Shown here: one piece after another, positions 38,893-50,031 of the stretch
Position numbering within the stretch: the first letter of the stretch is position 1
Layout: every line of letters begins with the position of its first letter
NCBI GenBank assembly: GCA_035582835.1
Contig: JAYKAV010003359.1
Span: 1-64,000, forward strand
Length of the DNA stretch: 64,000 bases
Reading direction: 5' to 3'
Source of the DNA: Phoebastria nigripes
Taxonomy: Eukaryota; Chordata; Aves; Procellariiformes; Diomedeidae
Made by a program: the position numbers and the translations under genes
The notes under the pieces: model-generated
Told to the model about the DNA's origin: nothing
Databases searched by the model: none
What the model saw: the letters and a program-made list of their open reading frames with translations, nothing else

Positions 38893-41554
38893 CTTCAGGA
38901 AAAAACAAGGATATATGTGGTATACATCATCCACTGATTTTGTATCAATCAGCACAGTGGCCGAGATGGTAATACAGTGTGTCACATTAACCACAGTTGT
39001 CATTACTCCATAAATGCTGCCTGAAATGAAAGGCTGAGTGCAACAGACAATTTCAGAAATCTCTTCTACTGCAATGCAATCTACTGAACTACCTCCCTAC
39101 TCCCCAATGTTATTTATTTTAACCTCCTTTTGGTTTTACTTCTACCATGTACAGTGGAACTTCTCTGTAAAGGTACATTAGTGGTGGATTCTGGTGTCCT
39201 TGTGGACAAACTTCACTAGACAAGTCACTCATATCCATATGCACTCTATCAACTATCATATGATGTAGAGAGTACAATGCAAACAGTGTAGAAAAAGTCA
39301 ATTGGTATTTGGCAACAGTGTGCTACCCAAACAGCATCAAGCCTCATTCAGGGCGACACTAAACTTGTCCTGACCTATACTTCCTTGCTGTGTCTTACAA
39401 GAAGTCTCACACCTAAACCCTAGGAGACGAAGGAATTAATTTCTGCCTTTTCTTGACATAGACAAGCATTGGACAAAATAGTGATCAGAACAGTTTCTCT
39501 TTGAGAAGACTAAGAAGAATGTGCTAGCGCAGTCAAACAACGACCAACAGGACACCATCTGCAGAACAGCATCACTTTACAGTGTCTGTTGTTAGAAGAT
39601 GAACCCTAGAAACTTGAGGCAGATTATACAGCTGAGGCACACGTGACCCAAGAGGTAATGAACCAGCTCAAATTAGCAGTTATGTAACAACTCAAGAGCA
39701 AGTAAACTGATGTAAATATTCAAAGTGTTAGGGGAGGAAGAAGAATCTTGCTCATTTGACTGAGGTTTGCATACATTGCTCTCTACTGACTGCCTTCACA
39801 AAGCTAAAAGCTCCTTCTAAAAGCAGATACAGTATTGAATACACCTTTAAAAAGGAGAAACCTTGCAGGAGCTTTGAAAGTGGGAAAAGCTCTAGTAAGT
39901 CTTCTACAGTTGTGTAGACAAGGTTTGATCTGCCACCAGCGAGCTGGTGGCTCACTGCCAGCAGCAGCAAAGCTCTCATCAATCTTAACTGTGCAGGAAC
40001 AGAGTGCAAGACAGCTCTTCTAAAGCACTAGTTTGGTTACATTAAAAGCAGCTGAGTTTGCAATTAACTCAGTTGCCTAGAAATGGGTGTTCAATACTAT
40101 CTGAGATATGTTATATGTCCTGTTTGGTCCCTAGTTTCCACTCCAAAAGGATGTACAGCCCAGGTTATCACTGCAGCTCCTTGTGGATGTCTTGGATATC
40201 ACCCTAGGACATCTCAAACAGCCTTAGACACCATTGCTTACACAACTGAATAAAGTCCCCTCTGTCCATCCTAAGGATAATGATGTCCTTTTTAAGACAG
40301 AGAAACACATCTCAAACATATTAACGCTATTTCAACACTATAAAGCTAAAGTGATGCTTGGCTATAAGGATGGTTTTCTGCTCCTATCAAAACACTCAGA
40401 CTCTATATTATAAATACAGGCGATCTTTCTTCCTTATTCCTCTCAATCACATCTTGAAAGTCCTCTTTCTTGAATACTGTGCAATCAAAACCACACAGAA
40501 GAACACACTGAATCTCATCAAGACTAAACAGGACTGGCTGAAAGTACAAGCAGAGCAGTTGCTGCGTGCAAGAGATTGACATTCAAATCAGCAACTCTGG
40601 GGCAGCTGAGTAGGCATGTGAAAAATAGGAATTTTCTGCACTGATGTGCTACATTTTATATATATATATATATATCTCTCTATATCTGGGCATTTCTTGG
40701 ACATATATTGTATGGAAAACCACAGAAGAAAGATCTACAGTCAAACTGCTGCGAGATGAATTTCCAGTGTTAAGACAAAGGATAAGCATGAATGTCAAAT
40801 CCTACTTGGGGGAAACTATCTCCATCAGCTGCTTTATTCCTCCAGTGCACTGGCAGAAATGGAAAGAAGTTCAACTAGAACCTACATGGCAAAGGTAAGT
40901 TCCTTAATTTTATGATTTATCATTAGACATTCACCAATTAAAGACGCTTCTCTGTTTTCATGCTTTAAAGAGGTGAGTTTGATAGACTACCCTCTAGCTT
41001 TCCCTGGCGTTCGACCTCCCACGGCATGTAATGCTGACAATGTTATTCAAGCCTTCCACCTGCACCCCATCTCTCCCAGTTAATGAAGTGTTTTAAGTAA
41101 AATCAGAAGGAAAGCACTTTTTTTTTTTTTTTTTTTTTTTTTAAGAGATTACTGCAGATATCTTCCAGCTGAAGAAGGGAGGTGGAAAAACATGCCACAT
41201 TCCAAAGCTGCTTATATTAGTAGCTCTGAAAATTACTCTGTGGATCAAAAAAAGGACACTACACAATCTTGTGGCAGAAGTCACTGGCAAATCAAGATGG
41301 CAACAGCACAGCAGCAATACATATATAAGGATAACTCAGGCTGGAAAAGGCTGAGTGAAAACAGTAGCTTTCTGAAAACAAGGAGTGATCTGACTTCAAG
41401 CAAGCAAGGTATTTGCCTCATGATTTTTGAAAGGTGATTGAAAATACTGAGTCAGCTTTTTCTCTATTCATTTAACACCTATTTAGAGTTTAAAACATAA
41501 TGCTGTCTGATAAATTGTTTCATACAGCTACAAGAGAATATCATAACATCTTAC
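38893..41554 (-). other. PTPRJ intron, 2.7 kb
   Basis: It contains the TA and T25 tracts noted separately. I see no exon-like conserved coding segment and no recognisable transposon. Confidence 0.6.
41118..41142. repeat. T25 homopolymer in intron
   Basis: 25 consecutive T in the intron between 38,892 and 41,555. A short (TA)n/TC tract lies at 40,657-40,680 in the same intron. Confidence 0.9.
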
Positions 41555-41689
41555 CTTGTTCTTCTGTTGTGATCATTACTGCATAGGCTTTTAGTGGTCC
41601 ATTCACTGACTCAAAATCAGAGAATTCTACAGACAACGAGCTGTGACTGACTGCCTTGACTAAAGGAGCTTTGCTTGGAGCAGGTGGGT
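41555..41689 (-). CDS. PTPRJ: PTPRJ exon, first part of membrane-proximal FN3
   Basis: 135 bp (2 + 44 codons + 1), acceptor TTTGTAG, donor GTAAGATG. It encodes PPAPSKAP, then VSHSSLSVEFSDFES and GPLKAYAVMITTEEQ. This corresponds to the human stretch containing the GPIKAYAV motif. It forms the first half of the last FN3 domain before the membrane. Confidence 0.95.
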
Positions 41690-41944
41690 CTACAAACAGA
41701 AATATTTTTTAGTACCTTAATGACTGATAAAGAAAAGTTTTCCAAACAAGAAAATGCGGTAATACTGATGCTGTTCATATAATGTATATTTATTGTGCGT
41801 CACATTAGACTTTGCATGAATGTAGTGTTTTATTCATAGTCTGTAGGCTGATAATGTACCGCATATCAAGTTCGGTATTCTGCAATCATGAAGTTAATAT
41901 TTTGGTCCTATGAGTATCTTTCATTCTCAAATCTTCACGCTTAC

Positions 41945-42232
41945 CAGTAATGCTTGTATTACACATTTTCTGCACTGGAAGGCTTTCAGAACTATTTGAA
42001 AGAGTTGCAATAGTAACATTATAGGTGCTGAAATAGTCTAAAGATGCTGTTCTGAAGGTTTCCTCTGAGCCTTCTCCCATGCAGGATGAAGTCCGTTGTT
42101 CTTTTTCCCATGTATCATTAATTATTTTAATTTTGAAGCCGGAATTGTTACCAGAAGGACATTCCCACTTAAGCATTAGGGAAGACTGCTTGGCCACTGG
42201 TTCACACTGAAAAGAATTCACTGAGGCAGGAA
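41945..42232 (-). CDS. PTPRJ: PTPRJ FN3 exon (membrane-distal of the last FN3, Cys-rich type)
   Basis: 288 bp (2 + 95 codons + 1), acceptor TTTGCAG, donor GTAAGCG. It encodes P-A-S-V-N-S-F-Q-C-E through M-C-N-T-S-I-T, an FN3 domain with four cysteines and five sequons (NNS, NDT, NVT, NSS, NTS). The start PASVNSFQCE, the LKWECPSG core and the CNTSIT end match the human PTPRJ domain that precedes the membrane-proximal FN3. It belongs to a different FN3 type from units A-C but shares their symmetric phase. Confidence 0.93.
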
Positions 42233-42820
42233 CTGCAAAAAAAAAAAGAATAATAAAAAAGAGGAGTAAGAAATCAAGTATTGTAGTAAATAGAAAAAGC
42301 TGCCTATTTCTAAGTTCTGTGTATAAACGCCTGTAAAACTTCAGTATTCCTTTCCACTTTTAAAAAGATGAAGCTACTGCCTACAAGGACTTGCTACCCT
42401 ATGAGGAAGAGAAGTATTTAGCACATGAAGTACACAGATCTCTTCTATGCTAACTCCTCTGCAGACAGGTTTACTGAGAAAATTTAGGTTGAATACCTGT
42501 CAGATCAGCAAAGTTTTCAAAATACTGTTCAACCATTGAACATACTACTGTAAGAACATTTTTAAGGTAGTATGTAGATTGACACTAACTCCCTGTATAA
42601 TTACGTAACACTCTTAGTGGCCAACAAATAAGAAAATGAATATAAGCTTCGTGCATTAAGAGCACAGCAGTAGCCATCCTTAAGAGCAGCAACTACAACA
42701 TGTCAGTTTGTGTGAGAGTCCTACAGGACACAATATAAAAAGATATTTAAAAAGTTAATGTAGCAGTAACACCGAGAAGAAAGGTCCCTCTAAACTAAAC
42801 ATCTTATAAAACTTGGCCTT

Positions 42821-43358
42821 TGTTGTGGTTTAACCCAGCAGGCAGCCAAACACCACACAGCCGCTCCCTCACTCTCCCCGCCCCTCAGCGGGATGGGGAA
42901 GAGAATTAGGGAAAAAAAAAAGTAAAATTCATGGACTGAGATAAAGACAGTTTAATAGAACAGAAAAGGAAGGGAAAATAATGATAATACTACTACTAAT
43001 GACAGAATATACACAATGAGTGATGCGCAATGCAATTGCTCACCACCCGCCGACCGATGCCCAAGCAGTGATCCCCCTTCTCCACCAACCCCCAGTTTAT
43101 GTACTGAGCATGACACCATATGGTATGGAATACCCCACTGGCCAGTTGGGTTAGCTGTCCCGGCAATGCTCCCTCCCAGCTTCTTGTGCACCTGGCAGAG
43201 CAGGGGAAGCTGAAAAGTCCTTGGCTAGTGTAAACATTACTTCGCAACAACTAAAACGTCAGTGTGTTATCAACATTATTCTCACGGTAAACCCAAAACA
43301 CAGCACTATACCAGTTAACAGGAGGAAAATTAACTCTATCCCAGCTGAAACCAGGACA
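42821..43358 (-). repeat. 3' LTR of the provirus
   Basis: 538 bp, the partner of the 49,014-49,551 LTR, with the same TG...CA termini. ATTAAA lies at 42,951-42,956. A short purine-rich stretch (AATAAGAGGTGGATAC in element sense) sits directly upstream and is the likely polypurine tract. Confidence 0.95.
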
Positions 43359-43789
43359 GTATCCACCTCTTATTCCATACCATCTACGTCATGTCCAGGT
43401 CTCACACTTTCAATACATTCCAATTGATCATCACCACTTTTCCTGTCTTTTGATATGTACACACAGATATCATTCCCTTAGTCTATGGGCCATTCCTCTN
43501 AAATGTCCATTGAGTTCATTTAGTCCATGACTTTGGGCTCCATCTGTTATAACAGTCTTTCGAGCAGGAGAGATGGTGTATGATGTTGGATTGTTGCATG
43601 CTGAAGCCAGCTGTGATTCCATTATCGCTGCACTTTGCTTGGTTTCATCAAAGTTCATTCCTCATTAATCTGGGTGATTCTCGCTGCAATACCATTGATA
43701 TGACATATAGTATTATATATCACATAATTACATCAATTAACATCATACAATTCAGTTCATTGGCTATTTTCACCCAAAATCAAATCCCC

Positions 43790-44539
43790 TTAAGGTACAC
43801 ATCGGACTTCCCCATCCTTTCGCATTACCCACCAAGTGCACCCNGGTCCTTGAGCAAAAGCAANCCCACAAATGGGTTTTCCCTTGNCTGAGGCAGGACT
43901 AACCCAGACTGTCTTCCCCAGCATATTTTTAATGTGCACTACACGGACTTTATCCTCCTCTACAGTACGTAAAGGTTTTGACTGGGCAGGGCCAGCTCGG
44001 GTGACAGATCCCCTAGTGCTGACTAACCAGGTGGCTTTTACTAAATGTGTATCCCAATGCTTGAATGTCCCACCACCCATTGCTTTCAGTGTAGTTTTCA
44101 GCAGTCCATTGCATCGTTCTATTTTCCTGGAGGCTGGTGCATGATAGGGGATGTGATATACCCGTTCAATGCCATGCTCCTTGGCCCAGGTGTCTATGAG
44201 GGTGTTTCGGAAATGAGTCCCGTTATCTGAGCCAATTCTTTCCAGGGTGCCATGTCGCCATAAGACTTGCTTTTCAAGGCCCAGGAGAGTGTTCCGGGCA
44301 GTGGAATCGGGCACGGGATATGTTTCCAGCCATCTGGTGGTTCCTCCACCATGGTGAGCACATAGCACTTGCCTTGGCGGGTTTGTGATATAATCAATCT
44401 GCCAGGCCTCCCCATATTTATATTTCAACCNTCGTCCNCCATACCAAAGAGGNTTTANTCGCTTGGCTTGCTTGATGGCAGCGCATGTTTCACATTCATG
44501 GATAACCCGTGCAATAGTGTCCATGGTCAAGTCCACCCC
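43790..44539 (-). pseudogene. Provirus integrase
   Basis: It starts with an HHCC-type zinc segment (IHECETCAAIKQAKR). The core has the first Asp in QIDYIT, the second in GSDNGTHF and the Glu in KIERCNG, i.e. a complete DDE triad. It ends at 43,790, leaving about 430 bp without a reading frame before the 3' LTR, so neither env nor a dUTPase is seen. Confidence 0.9.
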
Positions 44540-45037
44540 TCAATCATGAGCCCATCTATATGTTGCATCTCTTCCCTGATGGCCTGAAGTGTAATAGGCC
44601 CACTGAGCTATAAATAATTCACCCTTACGTTGCCAGTCCAGATCCACCTGAGCCGCTTTGATCTTAGCAGCCTGATCCACCTGCTGGTTGTTTTGATCAT
44701 CTTCAGTGGCCTGGCTCTTGGGTATGTGAGCATCTACATGACGCACTTTTACAACCAGGTTCTCTACTCGGGCAGCCATATCTTGCCACAATGTGGCAGC
44801 CCAGATGGGTTTACCTCTGTGCTGCCAGTTGTTCTGCTTCCATTGCTGCAACCACCCCCACAGGGCATTTGCCACCATCCAGGAGTCAGTGTAGAGATAA
44901 AGTACTGGCCATTTTTCTTGTTCAGCAATATCCAAAGCCAGCTGGATGGCTTTCACCTCTGCAAACTGACTCGATTCACCTCCTCCTTCAGCAGTTTCTG
45001 CACTTGTTGTATAGGACTCCACACAGCAGCTTTCCAC
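44540..45037 (-). pseudogene. Provirus RNase H, remainder
   Basis: SSQFAEVKAIQLALDIAEQ, then LYLYTDSWMVANAL and VRHVDAHIPKSQ carry the conserved Glu, the Asp of the TDS motif, and the His/Asp of the HVDAH motif. It ends at an in-frame TGA (44,540-44,542). The integrase follows in the same frame. Confidence 0.88.
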
Positions 45038-46377
45038 CTCTGATGCTTTCCCACAAGATGACAGGACCCATCAGTGAACAGGGCATATTGCTTCTCATTT
45101 TCTGGGAGTTTATTATACAGTGGGGCCTCTTCAGCACGCGTCACCTCCTCCTCTGGGGATATTCCGAAACCTTTACCTTCTGGCCAGTTCGTGATCACTT
45201 CCAAGATTCCTGGGCGACTGGGGNTTCCTATTCGGGCCCGTTGTGTCGCCAGCGCGACCCACTTACTCCACGTAGCATTGGTTGCATGATGTGTAGAGGG
45301 GACTCCCCCTTTGAACATCCAGCCCAGCACCGGCAGTCGGGGTGCCNGGAGGAGCTGTGCTTCAGTACCAACCACTTCTGAAGCAGCTCGAACCCCTTCA
45401 TATGCTGCCAATATCTCTTTCTCAGTTGGAGTATAGCGGGCCTCGGATCCTCTGTATCCCCGACTCCAAAACCCCAGGGGTCGACCTCGAGTCTCCCCTG
45501 GTGCCCTCTGCCAGAGGCTCCAGGTAGGGCCATTCTCCCCAGCTGCGGTGTAGAGCACATTCTCTACATCTTGTCCAGCCTGGACTGGCCCAAGGACTAC
45601 TGCATGAACTATCTCCCGTTTAATTTGTTCAAAAGCTTGTTGTTGCTCAGGGCCCCATTTGAAATCGTCCTTCTTCCGGGTCACTTGATAGAGAGGGCTT
45701 ACGATCTGACTGTAACTTGGAATATGCATCCTCCAGAAACCCACAACGCCTAAGAANGCTTGTGTTTCCTTTTTGCTAGTTGGTGGGGACATGGCTGTTA
45801 TTTTGTTGATCACATCCATTGGGATCTGACGATGTCCGTCCTGCCATTTTATTCCTAAAAACTGGATCTCCTGTGCAGGTCCCTTGACCTTACTTTGTTT
45901 TATGGCAAAACCGGCCTTCAGAAGGATTTGGACTATNCTCTCCCCTTTCTCAAAAACTTCTTCTGCTGTGTTGCCCCATACGATGATGTCATCAATGTAT
46001 TGCAGGTGTTCTGGAGCCTCACCCTGTTCCAGTGCAGTGTGGATCAGTTCATGGCAGATGGTAGGGCTGTGTTTCCACCCCTGGGGCAGTCGATTCCAGG
46101 TGTACTGGATACCCCTCCAAGTGAAAGCAAACTGTGGCCTGCACTCTGCCGCCAAAGGGATTGAGACAAACGCATCAGCGGTATCAATTGTGGCATACCA
46201 CTTGGCTGCCTTTGACACCAGTTCGTATTGAAGTTCTAGCATGCCCGGCACTGCAGCACTCAGCAGCGGCGTGACTTCATTCAGGCCATGGTAGTCCACT
46301 GTTAGCCTCCATCCTCTAATAGACTTTCGCACTGACCATATGGGACTGTTAAAGGGTGAGCGAGTCTTGCTGATCAC
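44953..46377 (-). pseudogene. Provirus reverse transcriptase and connection domain
   Basis: A long frame of about 474 codons with the RT motifs WRLTVDYHGLNEV, RLPQGWKHSP and the catalytic YIDDIIVWG, followed by the thumb/connection FLGVVGFWRMHIP and the start of RNase H (ALFTDGSCHLVGKHQRWKAA). It leaves frame near 45,000, before the rest of RNase H. It is the best preserved part of the element, although the frame contains five ambiguous bases. Confidence 0.92.
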
Positions 46378-46389
46378 TCCTTGGCTCTC

Positions 46390-46911
46390 CAGTTGACGAA
46401 ATCAGCTTATGGATGGGAATCAGGGAGTCTCGGTTGGTGCGATATTGCCGCTGGTGCACTGTTGTGGTAGAGATCGATACCTGTTGTTCCTGAACCCTCA
46501 GCAACCCCACAACAGAAGGGTCCTTTGAGAGACCAGGCAAGGTAGACAGCTGTTTAATTTCCTCCGTCTCCAAGGCAGCTATACCAAAAGCCCACCGGTA
46601 CCCTTTGGGGTCCCTGAAATACCCTCTCCTGAGGTAGTCTATGCCAAGGATGCACGCAGCCTCTGGGCCAGTCACAATGGGGTCTTTTGCCACTCATTCC
46701 CGGTTAGGCTCACTTCGGCCTCCAATNCAGTTAACTCTTGGGATCCCCCTGTTACTCCAGAAATACAGATGGGTTCTGCCCCTTTATAGCTTGATGGCAT
46801 CAGGGTACACTGTGCACCGGTGTCTACTAGAGCCTTATACTCCTGTGGATCTGATGTGCCAGGCCACCGAATCCACACAGTCCAGTAAACCCNGTTGTCC
46901 CTTTCCTCCAC
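46390..46911 (-). pseudogene. Provirus protease region
   Basis: Two overlapping frames carry an aspartic protease signature: ALVDTGAQCTLMPS with the Asp-Thr-Gly active site, and ILGIDYL further on, corresponding to the second conserved retroviral protease motif. A frame change lies around 46,680-46,720, another joins RT near 46,380, and two bases are ambiguous. Confidence 0.8.
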
Positions 46912-47051
46912 CTGGCTGGAGGCAGGGCCCGTCTAGTTCTGGTCATAGTATTCGTTACTCACTGCTTGTAAATACAAGTCAAGAATTTCTTCATTACAAT
47001 CCGAAGTAAGATCAGCCCTTCTACTCTGTCTGGGGAACTGTTCACTGGAAA

Positions 47052-48399
47052 CTAAACCGTCGTGAGACGGTTTTTTTCTGGAAACTGGAGCAGCAGTTTT
47101 CCTGGGAGAACCCCCTTGTGTGACTGTTTTCCTTGCAACTCACGTACCCGTGCCTCTAGGGTCGAGGCAGATTTTCCATCCCACTTCCTCATGTCCTCTC
47201 CGCGGTCCCGCAGGTAAAACCACAGGGTGCCCTGGGGTGTGTATCCCCTATATCCTCTCTCTTGAGCAGAAGAACGCTGACTCCTGATAGCTGAGATACT
47301 GGTCCATACAGGTGGAGAGTAGGACCTATCCTCTTTGAGTTGCTGGACCTCCCAGGAAAGTTTCTGCACAGTCAAGACAGGGGAGGAAAAGACACTTTCT
47401 TCGTATTCCTGGAGTTTGCCAACCGCATCATCCACCGTTGGTGCTTCTTCCTCTTTCCAGGACAGTATTGCCAATGAGTTGGCATATGATGCTGGTGCGC
47501 TCCGTACCAACTTCCGCCACATGGGTCATGTGCACTGGACTTCCATCTGGGTCTTTGGACACTTGCTCGTCGTCCAGGTCACTATAAACAACCTCCAGCA
47601 TGGCTAATTCTCTCAGGTTCTGAATACCTCTCTCCATAGTAGTCCATTTGCCTGGGTGATATATAACATCTTCCCTGAAGGGATACCTTTCCTTTACGCC
47701 TGACAAGAGTCGCCTCCAGAGGCTGAGGGCTTGTGCCCCTTTTCCAATCGCTCTGTCAATGTGCCCTTCCCTAGAAAGGGATCCCAGCTGTTTGGCGTCC
47801 TTACCTTCTAATTCCAGGCTACTGGCCCCATTATCCCAGCATCAGAGCAGCCAGGTAACAATATGCTCCCCTAGACAACGGCTGAAATCTTTTAGCATAT
47901 TTCGCAACTCACTCAGGGATTGGGATCGGGTGGTTTCCGTCTCATTTATGAGTTCTTTGTCTTCCTCCTCCCCTCCTCGTGATGGTCCTGCTTTTCCATC
48001 ATCCCTTTCTAAACGAGCTGACTTTCGCTTCCAAGATTTCTTCCTATGTATAGGGGCGACTGATACCAGCATGGGTTGGTCCTCTGGTTCAGCTGTAGTG
48101 CCTGTCGCCAGGGTTGGAGCAGCGGCAGTGCCTGTCGCTTTGTCATCAGATCCGGAGACCTTCTCTTCCCCTTGAGGGTTCTGAATACTGTTGAACAGGG
48201 CTCGGTAGGCATGGGCCAGGCCCCAGCACGTTGCAGTGATCTGTGTCTCTCTGGAATTGCCAGGGTGACAGCATACTTTTTCCAAATATTTTACAAGTTT
48301 TTCAGGATTCTGCATTTGTTCAGGGGTGAAGTTCCAAAACATTGGAGGTGCCCACTGTCCTAGGTACTTGCCCATACTATCCCACACACCCTGCCACTC
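47052..48399 (-). pseudogene. Provirus gag, main part, broken
   Basis: It continues the frame above (GKYLGQWAPPMFWNFTPEQM), has a polar Lys/Glu-rich middle, meets a TGA at 47,842-47,844, and changes frame near 47,500-47,530 before ending around 47,052 (MWRKLVRSAPASYANSLAIL at the start of the last segment). The order, composition and position between the primer-binding site and the protease identify it as Gag. No clear zinc knuckle is seen. Expression as one protein is not possible. Confidence 0.8.
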
Positions 48400-48903
48400 T
48401 CAACTATCCAGCCTTGGGGCAGATCTCGGGGTGGTATTCTTAAATAGTTGTTTAACCTTAAACAGGGCCTGAAACGCATTCAGGAGACGTAGCAATAGGA
48501 ACACGCTGGTTTGAACATCCCAAGGATATTCAAAATCCTCAAGAGCTATTGTAATCAGCCGGGAGGAAAAGGGGAAGGTGAAGGAACGCATCTCCCCTGT
48601 AAATTGGTTCTCCGAGGAGAAGAGGTAAAAAGTGTAGTTATTAATAGTTTCCGAGAGATAGCTCCCGAAGCACAGCAATGACAGCAGTGCTGAGTACAAT
48701 CTCATGACCAATAATTTTATCATACCATAAGCCAGTGTTACACAGTANAGCAAAGCNATAACCTTAATCCATCTNCCAGAGGTGATAAACAGCACATAAA
48801 CACTGATAAACAGTATATACAGCAAGTAAGGTGTTACATAACACAACTCTGAGAACAGATCCAACAACTCTGAGAGCAAGTGAACCAACATTGTCACCAG
48901 CAA
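48400..48903 (-). pseudogene. Provirus gag, N-terminal hydrophobic region
   Basis: An open frame from the first ATG (48,889-48,891) to a TGA at 48,400-48,402. It is in the same frame as the gag-like stretch that follows four codons later, so the TGA looks like a nonsense change within one gag gene. The translation has several long hydrophobic stretches (for example YLLYILFISVYVLFITS), which is unusual for a cytosolic Gag matrix region. It carries three ambiguous bases. Confidence 0.6.
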
Positions 48904-48987
48904 CTACTAAACTGATATAATGAATGCTTATATACAAATTTGTTTTAACCCTCTCGGGTCAGATGTGTCATTATCTCAACCCTTCGT

Positions 48988-49005
48988 GCCCCATGTTGGG
49001 CACCA
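48988..49005 (-). promoter_or_regulatory. Provirus primer-binding site (tRNA-Lys-like)
   Basis: Eight bases after the 5' LTR, the element reads TGGTGCCCAACATGGGGC. It differs from the tRNA-Lys(1,2)-type site TGGCGCCCAACGTGGGGC at two positions, each explained by decay of one CpG. Confidence 0.75.
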
Positions 49006-49013
49006 AAAAGGAC

Positions 49014-49551
49014 TGTTGTGGTTTAACCCAGCAGGCAGCCAAACACCACACAGCCGCTCCCTCACTCTCCCCGCCCCTCAGCGGGATGGGGAAGAGAATT
49101 AGGGAAAAAAAAAAGTAAAATTCATGGACTGAGATAAAGACAGTTTAATAGAACAGAAAAGGAAGGGAAAATAATGATAATACTACTACTAATAATGACA
49201 GAATATACACAATGAGTGATGCGCAATGCAATTGCTCACCACCCGCCGACCGATGCCCAAGCAGTGATCCCCCTTCTCCACCAACCCCCAGTTTATGTAC
49301 TGAGCATGACACCATATGGTATGGAATACCCCACTGGCCAGTTGGGCTAGCTGTCCCGGCAATGCTCCCTCCCAGCTTCTTGTGCACCTGGCAGAGCAGG
49401 GGAAGCTGAAAAGTCCTTGGCTAGTGTAAACATTATTTAGCAACAACTAAAACAGTGTGTTATTGACATTCTTCTCCTACTAAATCCAAAACACAGCACT
49501 ATACCAGTTAACAGGAAGAAAATTAACTCTATTCCAGCCAAAAGCAGGACA
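49014..49551 (-). repeat. 5' LTR of the provirus
   Basis: 538 bp, begins TGTCC and ends CCACAACA in element orientation. A candidate ATTAAA poly(A) signal lies at 49,144-49,149, followed downstream by a T-rich run. It matches the 3' LTR with one substitution and one 3-bp indel over about 410 bp, but diverges strongly over the first 128 bp. Confidence 0.95.
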
Positions 49552-49829
49552 GCCTTCAAGACCAAAACTCTTACAACTTCTACAGTTGTAACACACAGCA
49601 AATTTATTTCCTCTCTTGATAAAGTAGTATTTGGTACTTCCAAATACAGGGGTAAAAGGCTCATGGATTAAATTATTTTGTTGTTAAAAAGGCATATATT
49701 TTAAGAAACTAAGGAGAAGCAGAATTGTGTACCAGAAGAAACAGATTTAGTTAGGAGATAGATGTGTGGGACTTATTTCTACTGCATTTTATAAGTATTT
49801 CTCTTCCTTCAGCAACACTTGTCAGCTAC

Positions 49830-50031
49830 TTCTACAATTATAGGAGGTGCCAGGGTTTACGTCTGTAATAACAGCTCTGGTGACACTGGATGTCTGGTTT
49901 CTAGAAGAGGAACCATGACTTTGGATCTCTATCCTGTAGGTGTAGTTAGAAGTATCATCTGTGCTCCATGGGAAAAATCAGAGACCAGCATACTCCGCCC
50001 AGATATGGAAAACGGAGCTGGACTCTGTGAA
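49830..50031 (-). pseudogene. Fossil PTPRJ FN3 exon (fourth copy, decayed)
   Basis: On the minus strand a relic acceptor CTTTCACAG is followed by sequence alignable along its length to FN3 unit C, including TYRIE, SSVTRAVITDVNPGTSYN (unit C has SNVTKAEITELIPGTLYN) and the shared upstream intron block ATATTTGCTGACAAACACA. A short deletion in the first third shifts the frame, stops follow, and the 3' end with the donor is not recognisable. It should not contribute to mRNA. It lies between the provirus and unit A, extending the ancestral tandem array to at least four. Confidence 0.8.

Larger units (their letters stand above)
42821..49551 (-). mobile_element. ERVL-like (class III) provirus, defective
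   Basis: A 6,731-bp element in the gene's own orientation inside the intron between FN3 unit A and the 42,232 exon. It has two 538-bp LTRs (TG...CA), a primer-binding site, gag, protease, reverse transcriptase, RNase H and integrase in order, and no env between integrase and the 3' LTR. It is flanked by the 5-bp direct repeat GCCTT (42,816-42,820 and 49,552-49,556). Missing env, a 5-bp target duplication and the RT/RNase H sequence type (GFWRMHIP, YQVTRK, WGPEQQQAFEQI) favour ERVL. The coding region has at least three in-frame TGA codons and several frameshifts, so it is not competent. Confidence 0.95.

Noticed and set aside
43359..43789. Possible env or dUTPase between integrase and the 3' LTR
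   Set aside because: The space is only about 430 bp and has no sustained frame or motif.
43580..45381. Plus-strand frames of 100-196 codons across the provirus
   Set aside because: They are antisense shadows of the integrase, RNase H and RT frames.
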